Shown here: positions 8,775 to 17,236 of the stretch, in pieces
Numbering within the stretch: the first letter of the stretch is position 1
Layout of the letters: every line of letters begins with the position of its first letter
Origin: Lachnospiraceae bacterium
Lineage (GTDB): Bacteria; Bacillota; Clostridia; Lachnospirales; Lachnospiraceae
DNA: 33,390 bases
Direction: 5' to 3'
Assembly: GCA_910575555.1 (NCBI GenBank)
Contig: CAJTFX010000043.1
Location: forward strand, 1-33,390
Position numbers and translations under genes: made by a program
Notes under the pieces: model-generated
Database searches by the model: none
The model's input: only the letters and a program-made list of their open reading frames with translations
Told to the model about the DNA's origin: nothing

Positions 8775-8909
8775 CGAAAAGATAATATCAGCGGCTGTTC
8801 CCGTCCCCCCCCCCTTTCTTCAAAAAAGACAGCCCCACCGCAGACGTGAGGGCGATTTTCCCCCAACCCTGCGCCACAATACATTGCGTCTGCAACTTCG
8901 TCCCAAGTT
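8775..8909 (-). pseudogene. parB relic, 3' fragment with internal deletions
   Basis: The minus strand encodes VAQGW, then GKIALTSAVGLSFLKK, then a glycine run and the C-terminal end, in the order of the intact ParB at 16374-17228. At least two internal deletions are present, and a run of ten cytosines (8805-8814) marks the second junction. The fragment ends at the IS1182 insertion. The other part is at 11744-11850. Confidence 0.75.
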
Positions 8910-9013
8910 CGAGCTGTTGACAAACCCCCCTAATTTCGTAAATGTCACAAGATATCATGATAAAAATCTAGCAAAGATAGCAGAAATATTCCAAAGAAAA
9001 AGGTCATGGTTCC

Positions 9014-9571
9014 CTATGCCATGGCCTTTATCATCCTTTTAAGATTTAATGCCGTTGACGATAAGAGGCACTGCTGTTCAGCCGCCTCTAATCCTCTTCT
9101 GTATAAGAATTTCAAATTATGTCTTGACTTTTGCGCTGCAAAGCTTCCTTCGCTCCATATCTGCCGCAGAAGCAAAACCCTGGTGTGTCTTTCCGTACCA
9201 TCTTTTTCATGATTCTTTTTTACAATGTCTTCAAAAATATTTACTTGGATTCTTTTATCAGAACCTTTTTCTCCTATGCACCTGCTACGGAACGGACAGT
9301 CTTTACATTCAGCCTTTGGACAGCGGTACTCTTTTGTTACTGTATTTATTGTTCTATTAAGCCGGTGCAGCGGAAGTGTTTTTCTTCCGGGACAGATGAA
9401 TCTGTCATCCTTTTCATCATACTGAAAATCTTTCCTTTGAAATTCTGTAGTTCCTCTTTTTTGCTCCGTTCTTTCAGGCGTATAAAAATTTATGCCTCTT
9501 TCTGATAACTGTTGGTTGATAAGGTTTGTGTCATATCCACTGTCGGCACATGCTTCCTGTATTTTCAAACC
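9014..9571 (-). pseudogene. IS1182-family transposase, C-terminal part
   Basis: Encodes LGLKIQEACADSGYDT ... the cysteine-rich YRCPKAECKDCPFRSRC block ... and HNLKFLYRRGLEAAEQQ, near the conserved C-terminal glutamate region of DDE transposases of this family. Joined to 10849-11662 at the TA target it gives YIEKNLGLKIQEA in frame and a 457-aa protein. Inactive while split. Confidence 0.88.
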
Positions 9572-9573
9572 TA

Positions 9574-10846
9574 GTGTGCTGACACATTTATATCTAGTAT
9601 AACAATTACTTACATAGAAGCAGCTGTAAATTTAGGATACAGCGACCTCAGTTTAATTCGTGCATCGGAAGTTTTAAACTGCCAGTCTACCTTTGCCGCC
9701 ATTGTATTACGCTCGGTTTCCCATGCCGCCAGCTCGCTGCGAAGAGCATTGATATTGTCAATCCGCCGTGACAGGCATTGGCGTGTCATTACATTAAGTT
9801 CTATTTCAGCGATGTCCAGCCAGCTTCCATGTTTTGGCGTATAATGGATTTCCAGACGTTTTATAATGCGCCTTGCTTCTGCCGCAGGATACTTCTTATA
9901 TAAGGATGCCGGTTTATGGGTATTCAGATTGTCCATTACAAGAACAATCTTTTCTGCATCCGGGTACATGATATCAGCGAGGTATTTTATTTCTTCTGCC
10001 CAGTCAACAGCCGTCCGGTGTTCCCGGACGCTGACATGATGCTTTCCCGCAAGTGGTTCTATAAAAGCAAAGATGCTGCATGTTCCATTGCGGGTATATT
10101 CAGAATCCACTTTCCGGTCATTGCAGGGACGCACCGGGAGCGGATCCCTCGTCTCTCCCAAAAGCTGGTATGGTTTTTCATCCATGCAGACAACAGGGCG
10201 CATAGGGTTATATGGAAGTTCATAGGTGTCAAGGATATCTTCCATACATGCTATGAATTCTGCATCTTCTTTTGGCGGGATGCACCAGTAGTCACTGCGG
10301 TGAGGTCTAAGTTCATTTTTTTTAATACCCTCCGGATTGTTTCCCTGCTGACTGGTGTTTCCAGTTCAATACGGGCTTTCTCTTCCAGAAGCCGGATGGT
10401 CCATCTTGAGTGCCCTTCAGGCGCCGGACCACAGGCAATTTGAATCAGATGTGCTTCCATCCGTCCATCTGCCTTGCGTAATGCTGCGCTTGAATTTGGG
10501 CTGATATTATATTTGATAATGTCTGTAATACCATTCTTAACGTAAGACTGGACAGTATTGGTGACTGTAGCAGGGCAGACAGCATAGGTATGTGCGATCT
10601 GGGAGTGGGTCAGACCGCTGCCACGGATCTCATCCAGCTCTAATAAAATCTGGCATCTTTTCAGTACTGTTTTACAGGTTTTTTTGTCCTTGATAACTTT
10701 ACAGAGAGCAGCCACTTCATTGTCGCTGAGCATAATATGATATGTTTTAGGTCTTGCCATAGGAATCACCGCCGTTTCTTTTATCATATCATGAAACGGT
10801 GAAAAATAAAAGAATTATTAAACTGAATATAAATGTGTCGGCACAC
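9574..10846. mobile_element. IS630-family insertion sequence (1273 bp)
   Basis: Terminal inverted repeats GTGTGCTGACACATTTATAT and its near-complement (one mismatch) lie at 9574-9593 and 10827-10846. They are flanked by TA at 9572-9573 and 10847-10848, the TA duplication characteristic of IS630/Tc1-mariner elements. It is inserted in the IS1182 transposase gene. The sequence appears undamaged. Confidence 0.93.
9610..10787 (-). CDS. IS630 transposase made by -1 frameshift (392 aa as a fusion)
   Basis: The first frame (10787-10251) carries the HTH domain (LTHSQIAHTYAVCPATVTN). The second (open before its first ATG, down to 9610) carries the DDE domain: VVCMDEKPYQLL with the first Asp, VLVMDNLNTHKP with the second, and the YTPKHGSWLDIAEIE block with the final acidic residue. 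The frames overlap around eight adenines (T-run 10316-10323 on the plus strand). A shift of -1 there reads KKNELRPHRSDYWCIPPKED and joins the domains. Programmed frameshifting on A-runs is known in this family. The DDE part stays fully open, which argues against simple decay. Confidence 0.82.
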
Positions 10847-10848
10847 TA

Positions 10849-11662
10849 GGTTTTTCTCAATATAATCAATCCTTTTGATATACGGCTGGCTGTCAGGCAC
10901 ATTACCGGCTGTAGCTGCCACATCGATTATAATTCCGTTTTTAGAGTCCACGGTTTCATGCGACAAGTAGTGCATCCCCTCCGCTTTCCCTTTCCTCTTG
11001 TAAAATCCAGATTCGGGGTCTGTCCTGCTTTCACGGCGGCGAATGGTTTCCGTTTTTTCCTTCCGTTTCTTGCATCTGATGGGCTTGATTTTCCCTTCTG
11101 ATTCCAACTGGGCCCGTACCGTTTCTTCATACTGGTCTAGTTCTTTGAGGTATTCATTTGTAACTTCTTCTGTTTGCTTGATGTATTCTGTTTTCCGGGA
11201 TGCGTTTGCCTTCACGTGTGTCGAATCCGTAAAAACCAGCTTGCCGTCTGCCAGACCCTTTTCTATGCATATGGAAACAATTTTCTGAAAGATATTCCGA
11301 AAAAGATCGCTGCCGTTGAAACGGCGGCGTCTGTTCTGGGAAACCGTAGAATGGTCTGGAACTTTATCCATGATATCAAGACCAAGAAACCAACGGTATG
11401 CCATGTTCACCTGAATCTCTTCTGATATTCTTCTTTCGGAATTGATGCCATAAAGAAAACCGATGAGAAGAAACTTGATCAAGACCACCGGATCAATGGA
11501 TGGACGCCCATTGTTATGACAGTACATATTTTCTACTTCGTTATATATGAATGAAAAATCGATGATATCATTTACTTTCCGAAGCAGATGGTCCATAGGG
11601 ACTAAATCTTCAATTGTTATCAAATGCATTTCTATCTGTTGGTTTTCTCTTTTCGTCATCAT
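10849..11662 (-). pseudogene. IS1182-family transposase, N-terminal part
   Basis: Begins MMTKRENQQIEMHLITIEDL, with the conserved N-terminal block (VPMDHLLRKVNDIIDFSFIY ... GRPSIDPVVLIKFLLIGFLYG). The catalytic LVFTDSTHVKANASRK carries the first Asp. It ends at YIEKN where IS630 is inserted. See 9014-9571 for the rest. Confidence 0.88.
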
Positions 11663-11743
11663 AATGTATCACCTCAAGGATTCATCTACACATATATTTT
11701 CTTATATGCAAATCTTTTTGGCAAGAGGTTTGTCAACAGCTCG

Positions 11744-11850
11744 AAGTTGGGACGAGGTTAATTCCATGCGGAATCCCTGCCGCCAAATCGCTTCCAGTTT
11801 CATCTTGCAGGAAAAGGCACGCTCTGATGGCAGAATATCTGTTATCCATC
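11744..11850 (-). pseudogene. parB relic, middle fragment
   Basis: The minus strand encodes ILPSERAFSCKMKLEAIWRQGFRMELTSSQL, which aligns to ILPSERAFAYKMKSEAMKRQGFRTDLTSSQV of the intact ParB of A. Upstream homology stops near 11850. The N-terminal third of parB and the whole relaxase gene expected next are missing from element B. Confidence 0.75.
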
Positions 11851-11884
11851 CTTTCAGTGCTGGCAGGGGCGTTCTTTCCCGACG

Positions 11885-12258
11885 ACATGACAGCTATGAC
11901 AGGTATGACGGGTATTTTGGGATACCCCTTTCGCTGTCATCCCTTACGGGAGAACACCCTGTAAACGCAAATGCAGGCGTGGGGTTTCCTTGCCTTTCTT
12001 CGGCTCGTAAACCCATCCCTGCGGTCAGAAAAATCCCCCGATTTTTCCGACTGCGTTTACAGGGTGTAACACACTACACTTTGCTTTGCAAAGTCGTGTG
12101 CCAGACGTTCCCTCTGGACTCCCTTATGGCAGGGCTTCGCCCTGCTTTATCCTCCGCTCTCCGCTTCGGATGAAAGATTGTCGGCATTGCCCGTGTCAGC
12201 CATGTCAGCATGAGGGGGCATCCCAAAACTGCCGTCATACCCGTCATGGCTGTCATGC
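11885..12258. other. Putative invertible oriT segment, element B orientation
   Basis: Arms at 11885-11928 and 12215-12258 form an inverted repeat (37 of 44 matches). The interior of 286 bp is homologous to that of element A (18301-18577) but in the opposite orientation relative to the RepA-like gene. The interior holds the oriT (12063-12101), a second inverted pair CACCCTGTAAACGCA/TGCGTTTACAGGGTG, a GGAAAAATC/GATTTTTC hairpin and a GCAGGGC/GCCCTGC hairpin. The right arm is the 3' coding end of the ATPase gene, so inversion changes its C-terminus. Confidence 0.6.
12063..12101 (-). other. oriT: Putative oriT of MobV (pMV158) type, element B
   Basis: On the minus strand GCACACGACTTTGC and GCAAAGTGTAGTGTG form the imperfect inverted repeat followed by TTACAC. 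This matches the pMV158 origin, where MobM nicks within TAGTGTG/TTA; the equivalent nick here lies between 12070 and 12069. Element B has no MobV gene, so it could be mobilised in trans, for example by the relaxase at 17237-18202. Confidence 0.75.
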
Positions 12259-13229
12259 TCCCCGCCGCATCTTGCAAGGATAATCTTCCTGCCGTTATAT
12301 TTCCTCTGATAGTCATACTGAATGCCATTCTCATAAAGGAATGTGGAGCGGTACTCGTTGAGCCATTTTGTGATAACCGTGGACAGCTCCCCGCTTTCCC
12401 CCATGACCTCCAGAAGCTCCGTAGCCGTGCCAGACCATGCCTTTCTGTCCTGCATGAACGACACCACCCGAAAAAGGACAGGGGGAATCTCTGCCGCCGC
12501 AAGCTGTTCCTGTGTCTGCCGTTTTACTAGTTTCCAGCTGCAATCACGGAAACGGAGCGTCAATTCTTGATAGGGAGTGTCCCTGCCAGTGACAAAAAGC
12601 TTCGCCGTATCGGATGCGCGGCTCTCCTTTTCCAACACAAAGGTAGCGTCCGCACTTCCTGTCAAGCCTGTCGTGCCAGACACCTTGTTGAACACATCGC
12701 TGTCGTTCTGCTTGCGGATATGGTGTACGACGACAATCGAAAGGGAATGCCTGTCGGCAAAATCTTTCAACAGCGATATATCCCCGTAATCGTTGGCATA
12801 AGCGTTGTCTTTGGATGCGGTACGGATTTTTTGCAGCGTGTCTATGACAATCAGCCTGCTGTCTGGATACGCTTTAAGATAATCTTCAAGTTGCACAATA
12901 AGACCGTCTGATAACTTACAGCTTGCCACGGCAAAGTGCAGCCGCCCGCTCGCTTCGTCCGTCAGACGGAACAGCCTGTCCTGTATGCGGCAGAACGTAT
13001 CTTCCAGACACAGGTAAAGCACGTCGCCCTCCAATGTCTGCAAATCCCATAAGGGGATTCCCTGCGACACGCAAAGGCAGAGCTTCAGCATGAGCCAGCT
13101 CTTGCCGATTTTCTGTGAGCCGCAGAACAGCGACAAGCCCGTGGGGATAAGACCGTCCACCACAAAGGACGGCTTTTCAAGCGGCTCATAAAGGAGCATA
13201 TCAGCATCCACTGTCTGTAACTGCTGCAT
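12147..13229 (-). CDS. RepA-like AAA/RecA-fold ATPase of element B (360 aa)
   Basis: Walker A is GSQKIGKS (about residues 37-44) and Walker B is SRLIVIDTLQ. A VVVHHIRKQ motif and a SGTTGLTGSADATF sensor follow. The fold is that of RSF1010 RepA-type hexameric helicases, so a role in replication of the excised element is likely. The paralogue in A (18544-19596) is closely similar up to about residue 325. The tails then differ: this one ends HADMADTGNADNLSSEAESGG, encoded inside the putative invertible segment. A short frame, MCNKTK..., with a strong ribosome site overlaps its start. Confidence 0.85.
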   Translation of the reverse strand: MQQLQTVDADMLLYEPLEKPSFVVDGLIPTGLSLFCGSQKIGKSWLMLKLCLCVSQGIPLWDLQTLEGDVLYLCLEDTFCRIQDRLFRLTDEASGRLHFAVASCKLSDGLIVQLEDYLKAYPDSRLIVIDTLQKIRTASKDNAYANDYGDISLLKDFADRHSLSIVVVHHIRKQNDSDVFNKVSGTTGLTGSADATFVLEKESRASDTAKLFVTGRDTPYQELTLRFRDCSWKLVKRQTQEQLAAAEIPPVLFRVVSFMQDRKAWSGTATELLEVMGESGELSTVITKWLNEYRSTFLYENGIQYDYQRKYNGRKIILARCGGEHDSHDGYDGSFGMPPHADMADTGNADNLSSEAESGG

Positions 13230-13715
13230 AGAACCCCTCCCTCCGTGTTGGTTTTGTTTTGTTGCACATAGGCGTTGCCCTCCTTGAATTTATTTACCCC
13301 TGCCATTAAAGCAAGGGTATGTAATACAGCCAGTCCATACAGTTCCATGCTTTTCTAAAGCGGCGTTTCCTCCGTCTGTGCTATGCACGGATTGAGCAGG
13401 GGGCAGGCTTATGTTGTGGCTCTGCTGTCCCCTGCGACGGGTATCCCTCTGGCGGCTGCTGTGAAGTTTTCAAGGAGCGATAATGTATGGAATCGTTTTG
13501 TAGCAATAAAAATAGGGCGGGAGGATTTGACCTCTCACCCAGTAGCCAATAAGAGGGCATGATTTTAGACATGGTATTCTGATTTTTTGAAAATATATAA
13601 GCACCCGACATTAAATCTTTTCTTTCGGGAAGTACTTACACTAATCTTAGATTTTTCACACATACTCCATTTTTTATGGTATAATAATACTCATTATTAC
13701 ACAAGGAGAATTTTT
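13230..13715. other. Intergenic region between RepA-like gene and DUF262 gene
   Basis: Next to the ATPase start is a short minus-strand frame (MCNKTK..., start near 13265) whose opening is conserved in element A. At 13515-13540 is a hairpin with CCTCTCACCC, related to the terminator-like motif next to the other sigma genes (20249-20269). It may be the scar of a lost sigma module. The rest holds no convincing gene. The promoter of the DUF262 gene lies at the right end. Confidence 0.5.
13680..13708 (+). promoter_or_regulatory. Promoter -10, palindrome and ribosome site of the DUF262 gene
   Basis: Consensus TATAAT at 13680-13685; the -35 is poor (TTCACA at a 19-bp spacing). The palindrome TAATAATACTCATTATTA (13683-13700) overlaps the expected start site and may be an operator. 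AAGGAG at 13703-13708 is placed well for the ATG at 13716. Confidence 0.6.
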
Positions 13716-15320
13716 ATGAGAGCAAATATATCTAGCCGCCTAAGTACAGAAACTCCGTTATTAAAAGATTTAATCAGTGATATTAAAAAAGGAGAAATAA
13801 AGATTCCACAATTTCAAAGAAAATTTGTTTGGAAAGAACAGCAAGCGATTAAATTATTGGATAGCATCTCAAACAATTATCCAACGGGCAGTCTCTTATT
13901 TTGGAGAACAAGTACCAAGTTGGCAACTGAACGTGATATTGGTGACTTCCGATTGCCTGAAACAGATGATTTAAGCCCAACAAATTATGTTTTGGATGGA
14001 CAGCAAAGATTAACCGTTATATACTCTTGCTTAGGAGCCCCCGATAATGAGGGTGGCTTTTCTGTAGGTTATGATTTAATTGAGGAAGAATTCGTAAAAT
14101 TGTCTGAGCAATATGAGATACATATATTTCCTCTTAGATGGATTTATAACACTACTAAACTACTTAACTTTCGCACTGGTTTAACTAGCCATCCATCATC
14201 AGAAGAACTACAAATACGTTTAGATTCTATTATTGAAGTAATAACAAATTATAGGTTACCTGTTGTCACTTTAAAGGATTTATCGGTTGAAGAAGTTTGC
14301 CCTATATTTGAAAGAATCAACAGCTCAGGAACACCTTTATCTACTTATGATTTGATGGTTGCAGCGACGTGGACTCAATCATTCAATCTAAATGATGAAG
14401 TTGAATCTATTGCAGACTCTTTAAAATCCAAAAATTTTGATGATATTACGGGAGATACCATCTTGAAATGTTTATCAGCTGCAAAGTATAGAAGCATAAA
14501 AAAACAATCCGTTTTATCTTTAAGAAAGCTAAAACGAAAAGAAATGGATGATTTAGTCAATAATATTAAGGAAGCATTATTAAAAACAATTGATATACTT
14601 ACTACTGAGTTTAAACTTTATAGTTGGAATTTCTTGCCATATGAAGCTATTGTTGTTATTATTTGTTTTATTTTTTACAACAAAAATAATTTGAAGCAGG
14701 AGGACATAACCAGACTGAGAAAATGGTTTTGGACAAGCAGTTTCTCAGGGCGTTACCGTGGAGCTTCTGATTCCTTTATTTCAAAAGATTTAGAATGTAT
14801 TGAAAATTATATATTAAAAGAATCTGACGTTCCTGGTTTATTTAATAATGTACCCTCTACCAATGAAGTAAAAAATATGCTCTTTAGAAGCAACAATTCT
14901 AGGACAAGAGCATATATTTTACTATTAGCTTCACTTAATCCCCGTAATATAACTAATGGAATTGCGATTGATATACAAAACGCCTTATCCATTTTTAACA
15001 AAAAACAATACCACCATATTTATCCACAAGCATTTCTAAAAGGATTAAGGGTTCATCAAAATAAAATAAATTCAATAGGCAATATTTGCATATTAGCAGC
15101 TTCAGAAAATAATTATATTAGCGATAAAAACCCTAATATTTACATTCCAGAACTTATTGATACATTGGGTGATGAGTATGAAAAAATATTTCAATCAAAC
15201 TTACTACCAGTATTAAGTAAAGAGGAATATCAAAAATTATCATTTGATAAATTTTTGGACATACGCTGTGAGGAAATACAAAAACACATAAAAACGCTGT
15301 GTAAGGGCGTGATTTTTTGA
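13716..15320 (+). CDS. DUF262/DUF1524 protein, GmrSD-like putative defence nuclease (534 aa)
   Basis: The N-terminal DUF262 domain has IPQFQRKFVW and the hallmark YVLDGQQRLT motif. The C-terminal DUF1524-type HNH region reads YHHIYPQAF ... NSIGNICILA. In GmrSD these domains form a modification-dependent (type IV) restriction enzyme against phage DNA; other DUF262 proteins also act in defence. The gene is strikingly AT-rich and is the only plus-strand gene in element B. It sits beside the element end with its own promoter and is followed by a strong hairpin terminator: a recently acquired cargo. The frame extends upstream of 13716 without a ribosome site, so the ATG after AAGGAG is chosen. Confidence 0.85.
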   Translation: MRANISSRLSTETPLLKDLISDIKKGEIKIPQFQRKFVWKEQQAIKLLDSISNNYPTGSLLFWRTSTKLATERDIGDFRLPETDDLSPTNYVLDGQQRLTVIYSCLGAPDNEGGFSVGYDLIEEEFVKLSEQYEIHIFPLRWIYNTTKLLNFRTGLTSHPSSEELQIRLDSIIEVITNYRLPVVTLKDLSVEEVCPIFERINSSGTPLSTYDLMVAATWTQSFNLNDEVESIADSLKSKNFDDITGDTILKCLSAAKYRSIKKQSVLSLRKLKRKEMDDLVNNIKEALLKTIDILTTEFKLYSWNFLPYEAIVVIICFIFYNKNNLKQEDITRLRKWFWTSSFSGRYRGASDSFISKDLECIENYILKESDVPGLFNNVPSTNEVKNMLFRSNNSRTRAYILLLASLNPRNITNGIAIDIQNALSIFNKKQYHHIYPQAFLKGLRVHQNKINSIGNICILAASENNYISDKNPNIYIPELIDTLGDEYEKIFQSNLLPVLSKEEYQKLSFDKFLDIRCEEIQKHIKTLCKGVIF

Positions 15321-15354
15321 ACATAGCTTATTACTAATCTTTAAGGATTCTCTA

Positions 15355-15384
15355 AAGTCGGGTCGGCTTTAGCCGACCCGACTT
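15355..15384. terminator. Strong hairpin terminator after the DUF262 gene
   Basis: A perfect 13-bp stem AAGTCGGGTCGGC/GCCGACCCGACTT with loop TTTA, 35 bp after the stop codon. There is no long T-run on either side, so it may act in both directions or as an insulator at the element end. Confidence 0.7.
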
Positions 15385-15413
15385 ACACTCTTACTTATAA
15401 TCAATTCGTTCTT

Positions 15414-15436
15414 ATGTTCTCAAATGGAATTACACA
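15414..15436 (-). repeat. Right terminal inverted repeat of element B
   Basis: Reverse complement of 1720-1742 with two mismatches, directly next to the TC core at 15437-15438. Confidence 0.85.
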
Positions 15437-15747
15437 TCCAGATATAATCCGCAGTCAAGGTAATTCCTCCCTAAACGTGATAAATCTTTCGTAATCACGC
15501 AGTTTATCCGTCCGTTTTCAATGTCCTTAATCATGTTCTGGAAACTCGGTCTTTGGAAATTCGTACCAGAGTACCCGTCGTCCACATACGTTTTTGCCAA
15601 GTGCCAGCCCTGCTTTTTCACGTAATCGGTGAGGATAGATTTCTGCGTGGCAATGCTCGCACTCTCGTTTTCCGTGCCATCGTCCTTTGACAAGCGGCAG
15701 TAAACGCCGACTTCATAAATCTTATTTTCCATTCTTATTCCTGCCAT
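15437..15747 (-). pseudogene. Large serine recombinase of element A, catalytic N-terminal part
   Basis: Starts MAGIRMENKIYEVGVYCRLS at 15747 after GGAGG; the catalytic serine is residue 20. It has VDDGYSGTNFQRPSF and CVITKDLSRLGRNYLDCGLY, all canonical for the resolvase domain. Element B interrupts it after L-Y-L-(E/D); as it stands the frame runs a few codons into B and stops (LDV). The remainder is at 178-1719. Confidence 0.93.
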
Positions 15748-15801
15748 ACTGTTAAACCTCCGTCTTTGTTCTACTCAATTTCATGTTCCATTGCGTACAT
15801 T

Positions 15802-15993
15802 CTAAGCGGATAACCCGCCATTGTCGAAGGTGTCATTTTCTGCAATGCTTTTTCGGATGTCCTCGGAGATAATCGGGATAAATGCTTCGGCAACGGTCTG
15901 TGTGCCGACATATTCCCGACTGATAATTACCTGCACTTTTGCTTTTGGTACAATACGTTTCCTCTTTTTGTTCGCTGTCTTATCCTCGCCCAT
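15802..15993 (-). CDS. Small recombinase-linked protein of element A (63 aa)
   Basis: Start MGEDKTANKKRKRIVPKAKV at 15993, behind AAGGAAG; the ATG further upstream has no ribosome site. A basic N-terminus is followed by PKAKVQVIISREYVGTQTVA. It is probably related to the 65-aa protein at 8435-8632, which occupies the same position before a recombinase gene. Function unknown. Confidence 0.7.
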   Translation of the reverse strand: MGEDKTANKKRKRIVPKAKVQVIISREYVGTQTVAEAFIPIISEDIRKSIAENDTFDNGGLSA

Positions 15994-16064
15994 ATTCAAA
16001 TCTTCCTTTCCAGACAGGGCAGGGGAGCGTCTGGAAACGTCCCCGCCCTGCCAATCAGACACCA

Positions 16065-16295
16065 TCAATCGCCGCTGTTTACTTCTTTCTGCAATGCTTT
16101 AAGGAGAGCCGCCGCTTCATCAGCAGTCAACGTGATTCCCTTGCCGCACTTCTTACGGTTCGGGGAAAAGCTGCGGATGTCATACTTTGGCTCGTTCCCG
16201 TTCCATGAAATGAAATTGATTTCCTTTGTATAGCCGCTGTCACTTGCCGACAATACAGCGACTTCCTTTACAATCTCATACGGGATTTCTTTCAT
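16065..16295 (-). CDS. YdbC-like PC4-family ssDNA-binding protein (76 aa)
   Basis: The central KYDIRSFSPNRKKCGKGITL matches the beta-ridge of YdbC/PC4 (p15) proteins, which bind single-stranded DNA; a helical C-terminus follows (DEAAALLKALQKEV). It stands between parB and the small recombinase-linked gene on element A. A role in handling ssDNA during transfer or replication is inferred. Family assignment rests on this short motif. Confidence 0.75.
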   Translation of the reverse strand: MKEIPYEIVKEVAVLSASDSGYTKEINFISWNGNEPKYDIRSFSPNRKKCGKGITLTADEAAALLKALQKEVNSGD

Positions 16296-16373
16296 TTTCT
16301 ACCTCAACTTTCTGTCTTATCTGGCTGTCTTTTTTCTTCCAGTGTCTTATATTTACCTCCCGAAAAGAGAAGA

Positions 16374-17228
16374 TTAGCGGCTGTCCCTGCCCCGTTTCCT
16401 CTGCAATTCACGCTCCAAAAGTTTGATGATAATATCCTCCATCTGCTTGGGCGTTGTGTTCTTCGGGAAATATTTTTTCAGCTTGCTTGTGTTGATTTTC
16501 AGAGTTTCTTTCTGGTTTCCCTTTTCCTCGGTCATAATGGAAAATATCATATCCATGTCAAGCCGCCCGCTCTGGCTAAGGCTTTTCATACGTTGTGCCT
16601 GTGAGAGTGAGGGCGTTGCTTCTTCACTTTCCATTGTGGCGAAAAGGTTTTCCTGCTCGTCTTTCTTCAAAAAGGACAGCTCCACCGCAGGCGTGAGGGC
16701 GATTTTCCCCTCGTCCACCATCTGCAAAATCGGCGGTATCAGTTCCGTCAATCGGATAAATCTCTGCACGGTCATCCTGCCCACGCCGAAGCCCTGTGCC
16801 ACCTTATCGTCCGTCCGCAACCTCGTCCCAACTTGTGACGAGGTTAAATCTGTGCGGAAACCCTGCCGCTTCATGGCTTCGGATTTCATCTTGTAGGCAA
16901 ACGCCCGCTCGCTCGGCAGGATATTTTCTCGTTGCAAATTGCTGTCCACAAGGGTGATGATGGCTCGGTCACGGTCTAAGGGCAGGACAAAAGCGGGGAT
17001 TGTGTTTAACCCTGCAAGCTCCGAAGCACGCACACGCCGCTGTCCCGCAATGATTTCATAACCATTCCCGTCCTCTTTCGGGCGTGTGATGATTGGCGTT
17101 ACGATTCCAAACTCTTTGATACTCTCTGCTAATTCTGATAACATTTCGTTCTCCACTACATGAAACGGATTATCGGGAAACGGATATAAATCTGCGGTCT
17201 TTAATACCTTAAAATCCTGTCTCTTCAT
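16374..17228 (-). CDS. parB: ParB/RepB/Spo0J-family partition protein of element A (284 aa)
   Basis: The N-terminal ParB nuclease-like box reads IITRPKEDGNGYEIIAGQRR with VRASELAGL. A central HTH (VAQGFGVGRMTVQRFIRLTELI) and a lysine-rich C-terminus follow. The start MKRQDFKVL lies 8 bp after the MobV stop, so it is in one operon with the relaxase. The expected role is stability or partition of the circular form, or regulation. The palindrome AACCTCGTCCCAACTTGTGA near 16810-16835 lies within the gene; in the B copy it is the IS1182 target. Confidence 0.9.
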   Translation of the reverse strand: MKRQDFKVLKTADLYPFPDNPFHVVENEMLSELAESIKEFGIVTPIITRPKEDGNGYEIIAGQRRVRASELAGLNTIPAFVLPLDRDRAIITLVDSNLQRENILPSERAFAYKMKSEAMKRQGFRTDLTSSQVGTRLRTDDKVAQGFGVGRMTVQRFIRLTELIPPILQMVDEGKIALTPAVELSFLKKDEQENLFATMESEEATPSLSQAQRMKSLSQSGRLDMDMIFSIMTEEKGNQKETLKINTSKLKKYFPKNTTPKQMEDIIIKLLERELQRKRGRDSR

Positions 17229-17236
17229 TCACATTT

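Larger units (their letters stand above)
8910..11743. mobile_element. IS1182-family insertion sequence, interrupted by an IS630 element
   Basis: The ends are 17-bp perfect inverted repeats beginning CGAGCTGTTGACAAACC. The flanks are a 5-bp duplication AAGTT (8905-8909 and 11744-11748). Removing the element restores a palindrome, TCGTCCCAAGTTGGGACGA, that matches the intact parB of element A (around 16811-16833) with two substitutions and no length change. The insertion therefore lies at the centre of a palindrome within parB. The transposase gene is split by IS630 (9574-10846). Without that, the element is about 1.56 kb. Confidence 0.88.
1718..15438. mobile_element. Element B: serine-recombinase element inserted in the recombinase gene of A
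   Basis: The boundaries come from three independent signs. The two halves of the A recombinase gene lie at 178-1719 and 15437-15747. There are 23-bp terminal inverted repeats with 21 matches at 1720-1742 and 15414-15436. The dinucleotide TC (GA on the minus strand) is present once at each junction (1718-1719 and 15437-15438), and GA is the known core of Tn4451/TnpX and Tn5397/TndX. Length is 13.7 kb, or about 10.9 kb without the IS1182/IS630 insertion. It carries a full recombinase (6767-8434) and tnpV, but these lie in the middle, not at an end. It has an oriT but no relaxase gene, so transfer would need a relaxase supplied in trans, for example the MobV of A. Confidence 0.87.

Noticed and set aside
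8805-8814. Run of ten cytosines as a phase-variation tract
   Set aside because: It lies in a decayed parB relic at a deletion junction, with no intact gene to control.
13587-13715. N-terminal extension of the DUF262 protein
   Set aside because: It runs across the TATAAT and palindrome and lacks a ribosome site; the ATG at 13716 follows AAGGAG.
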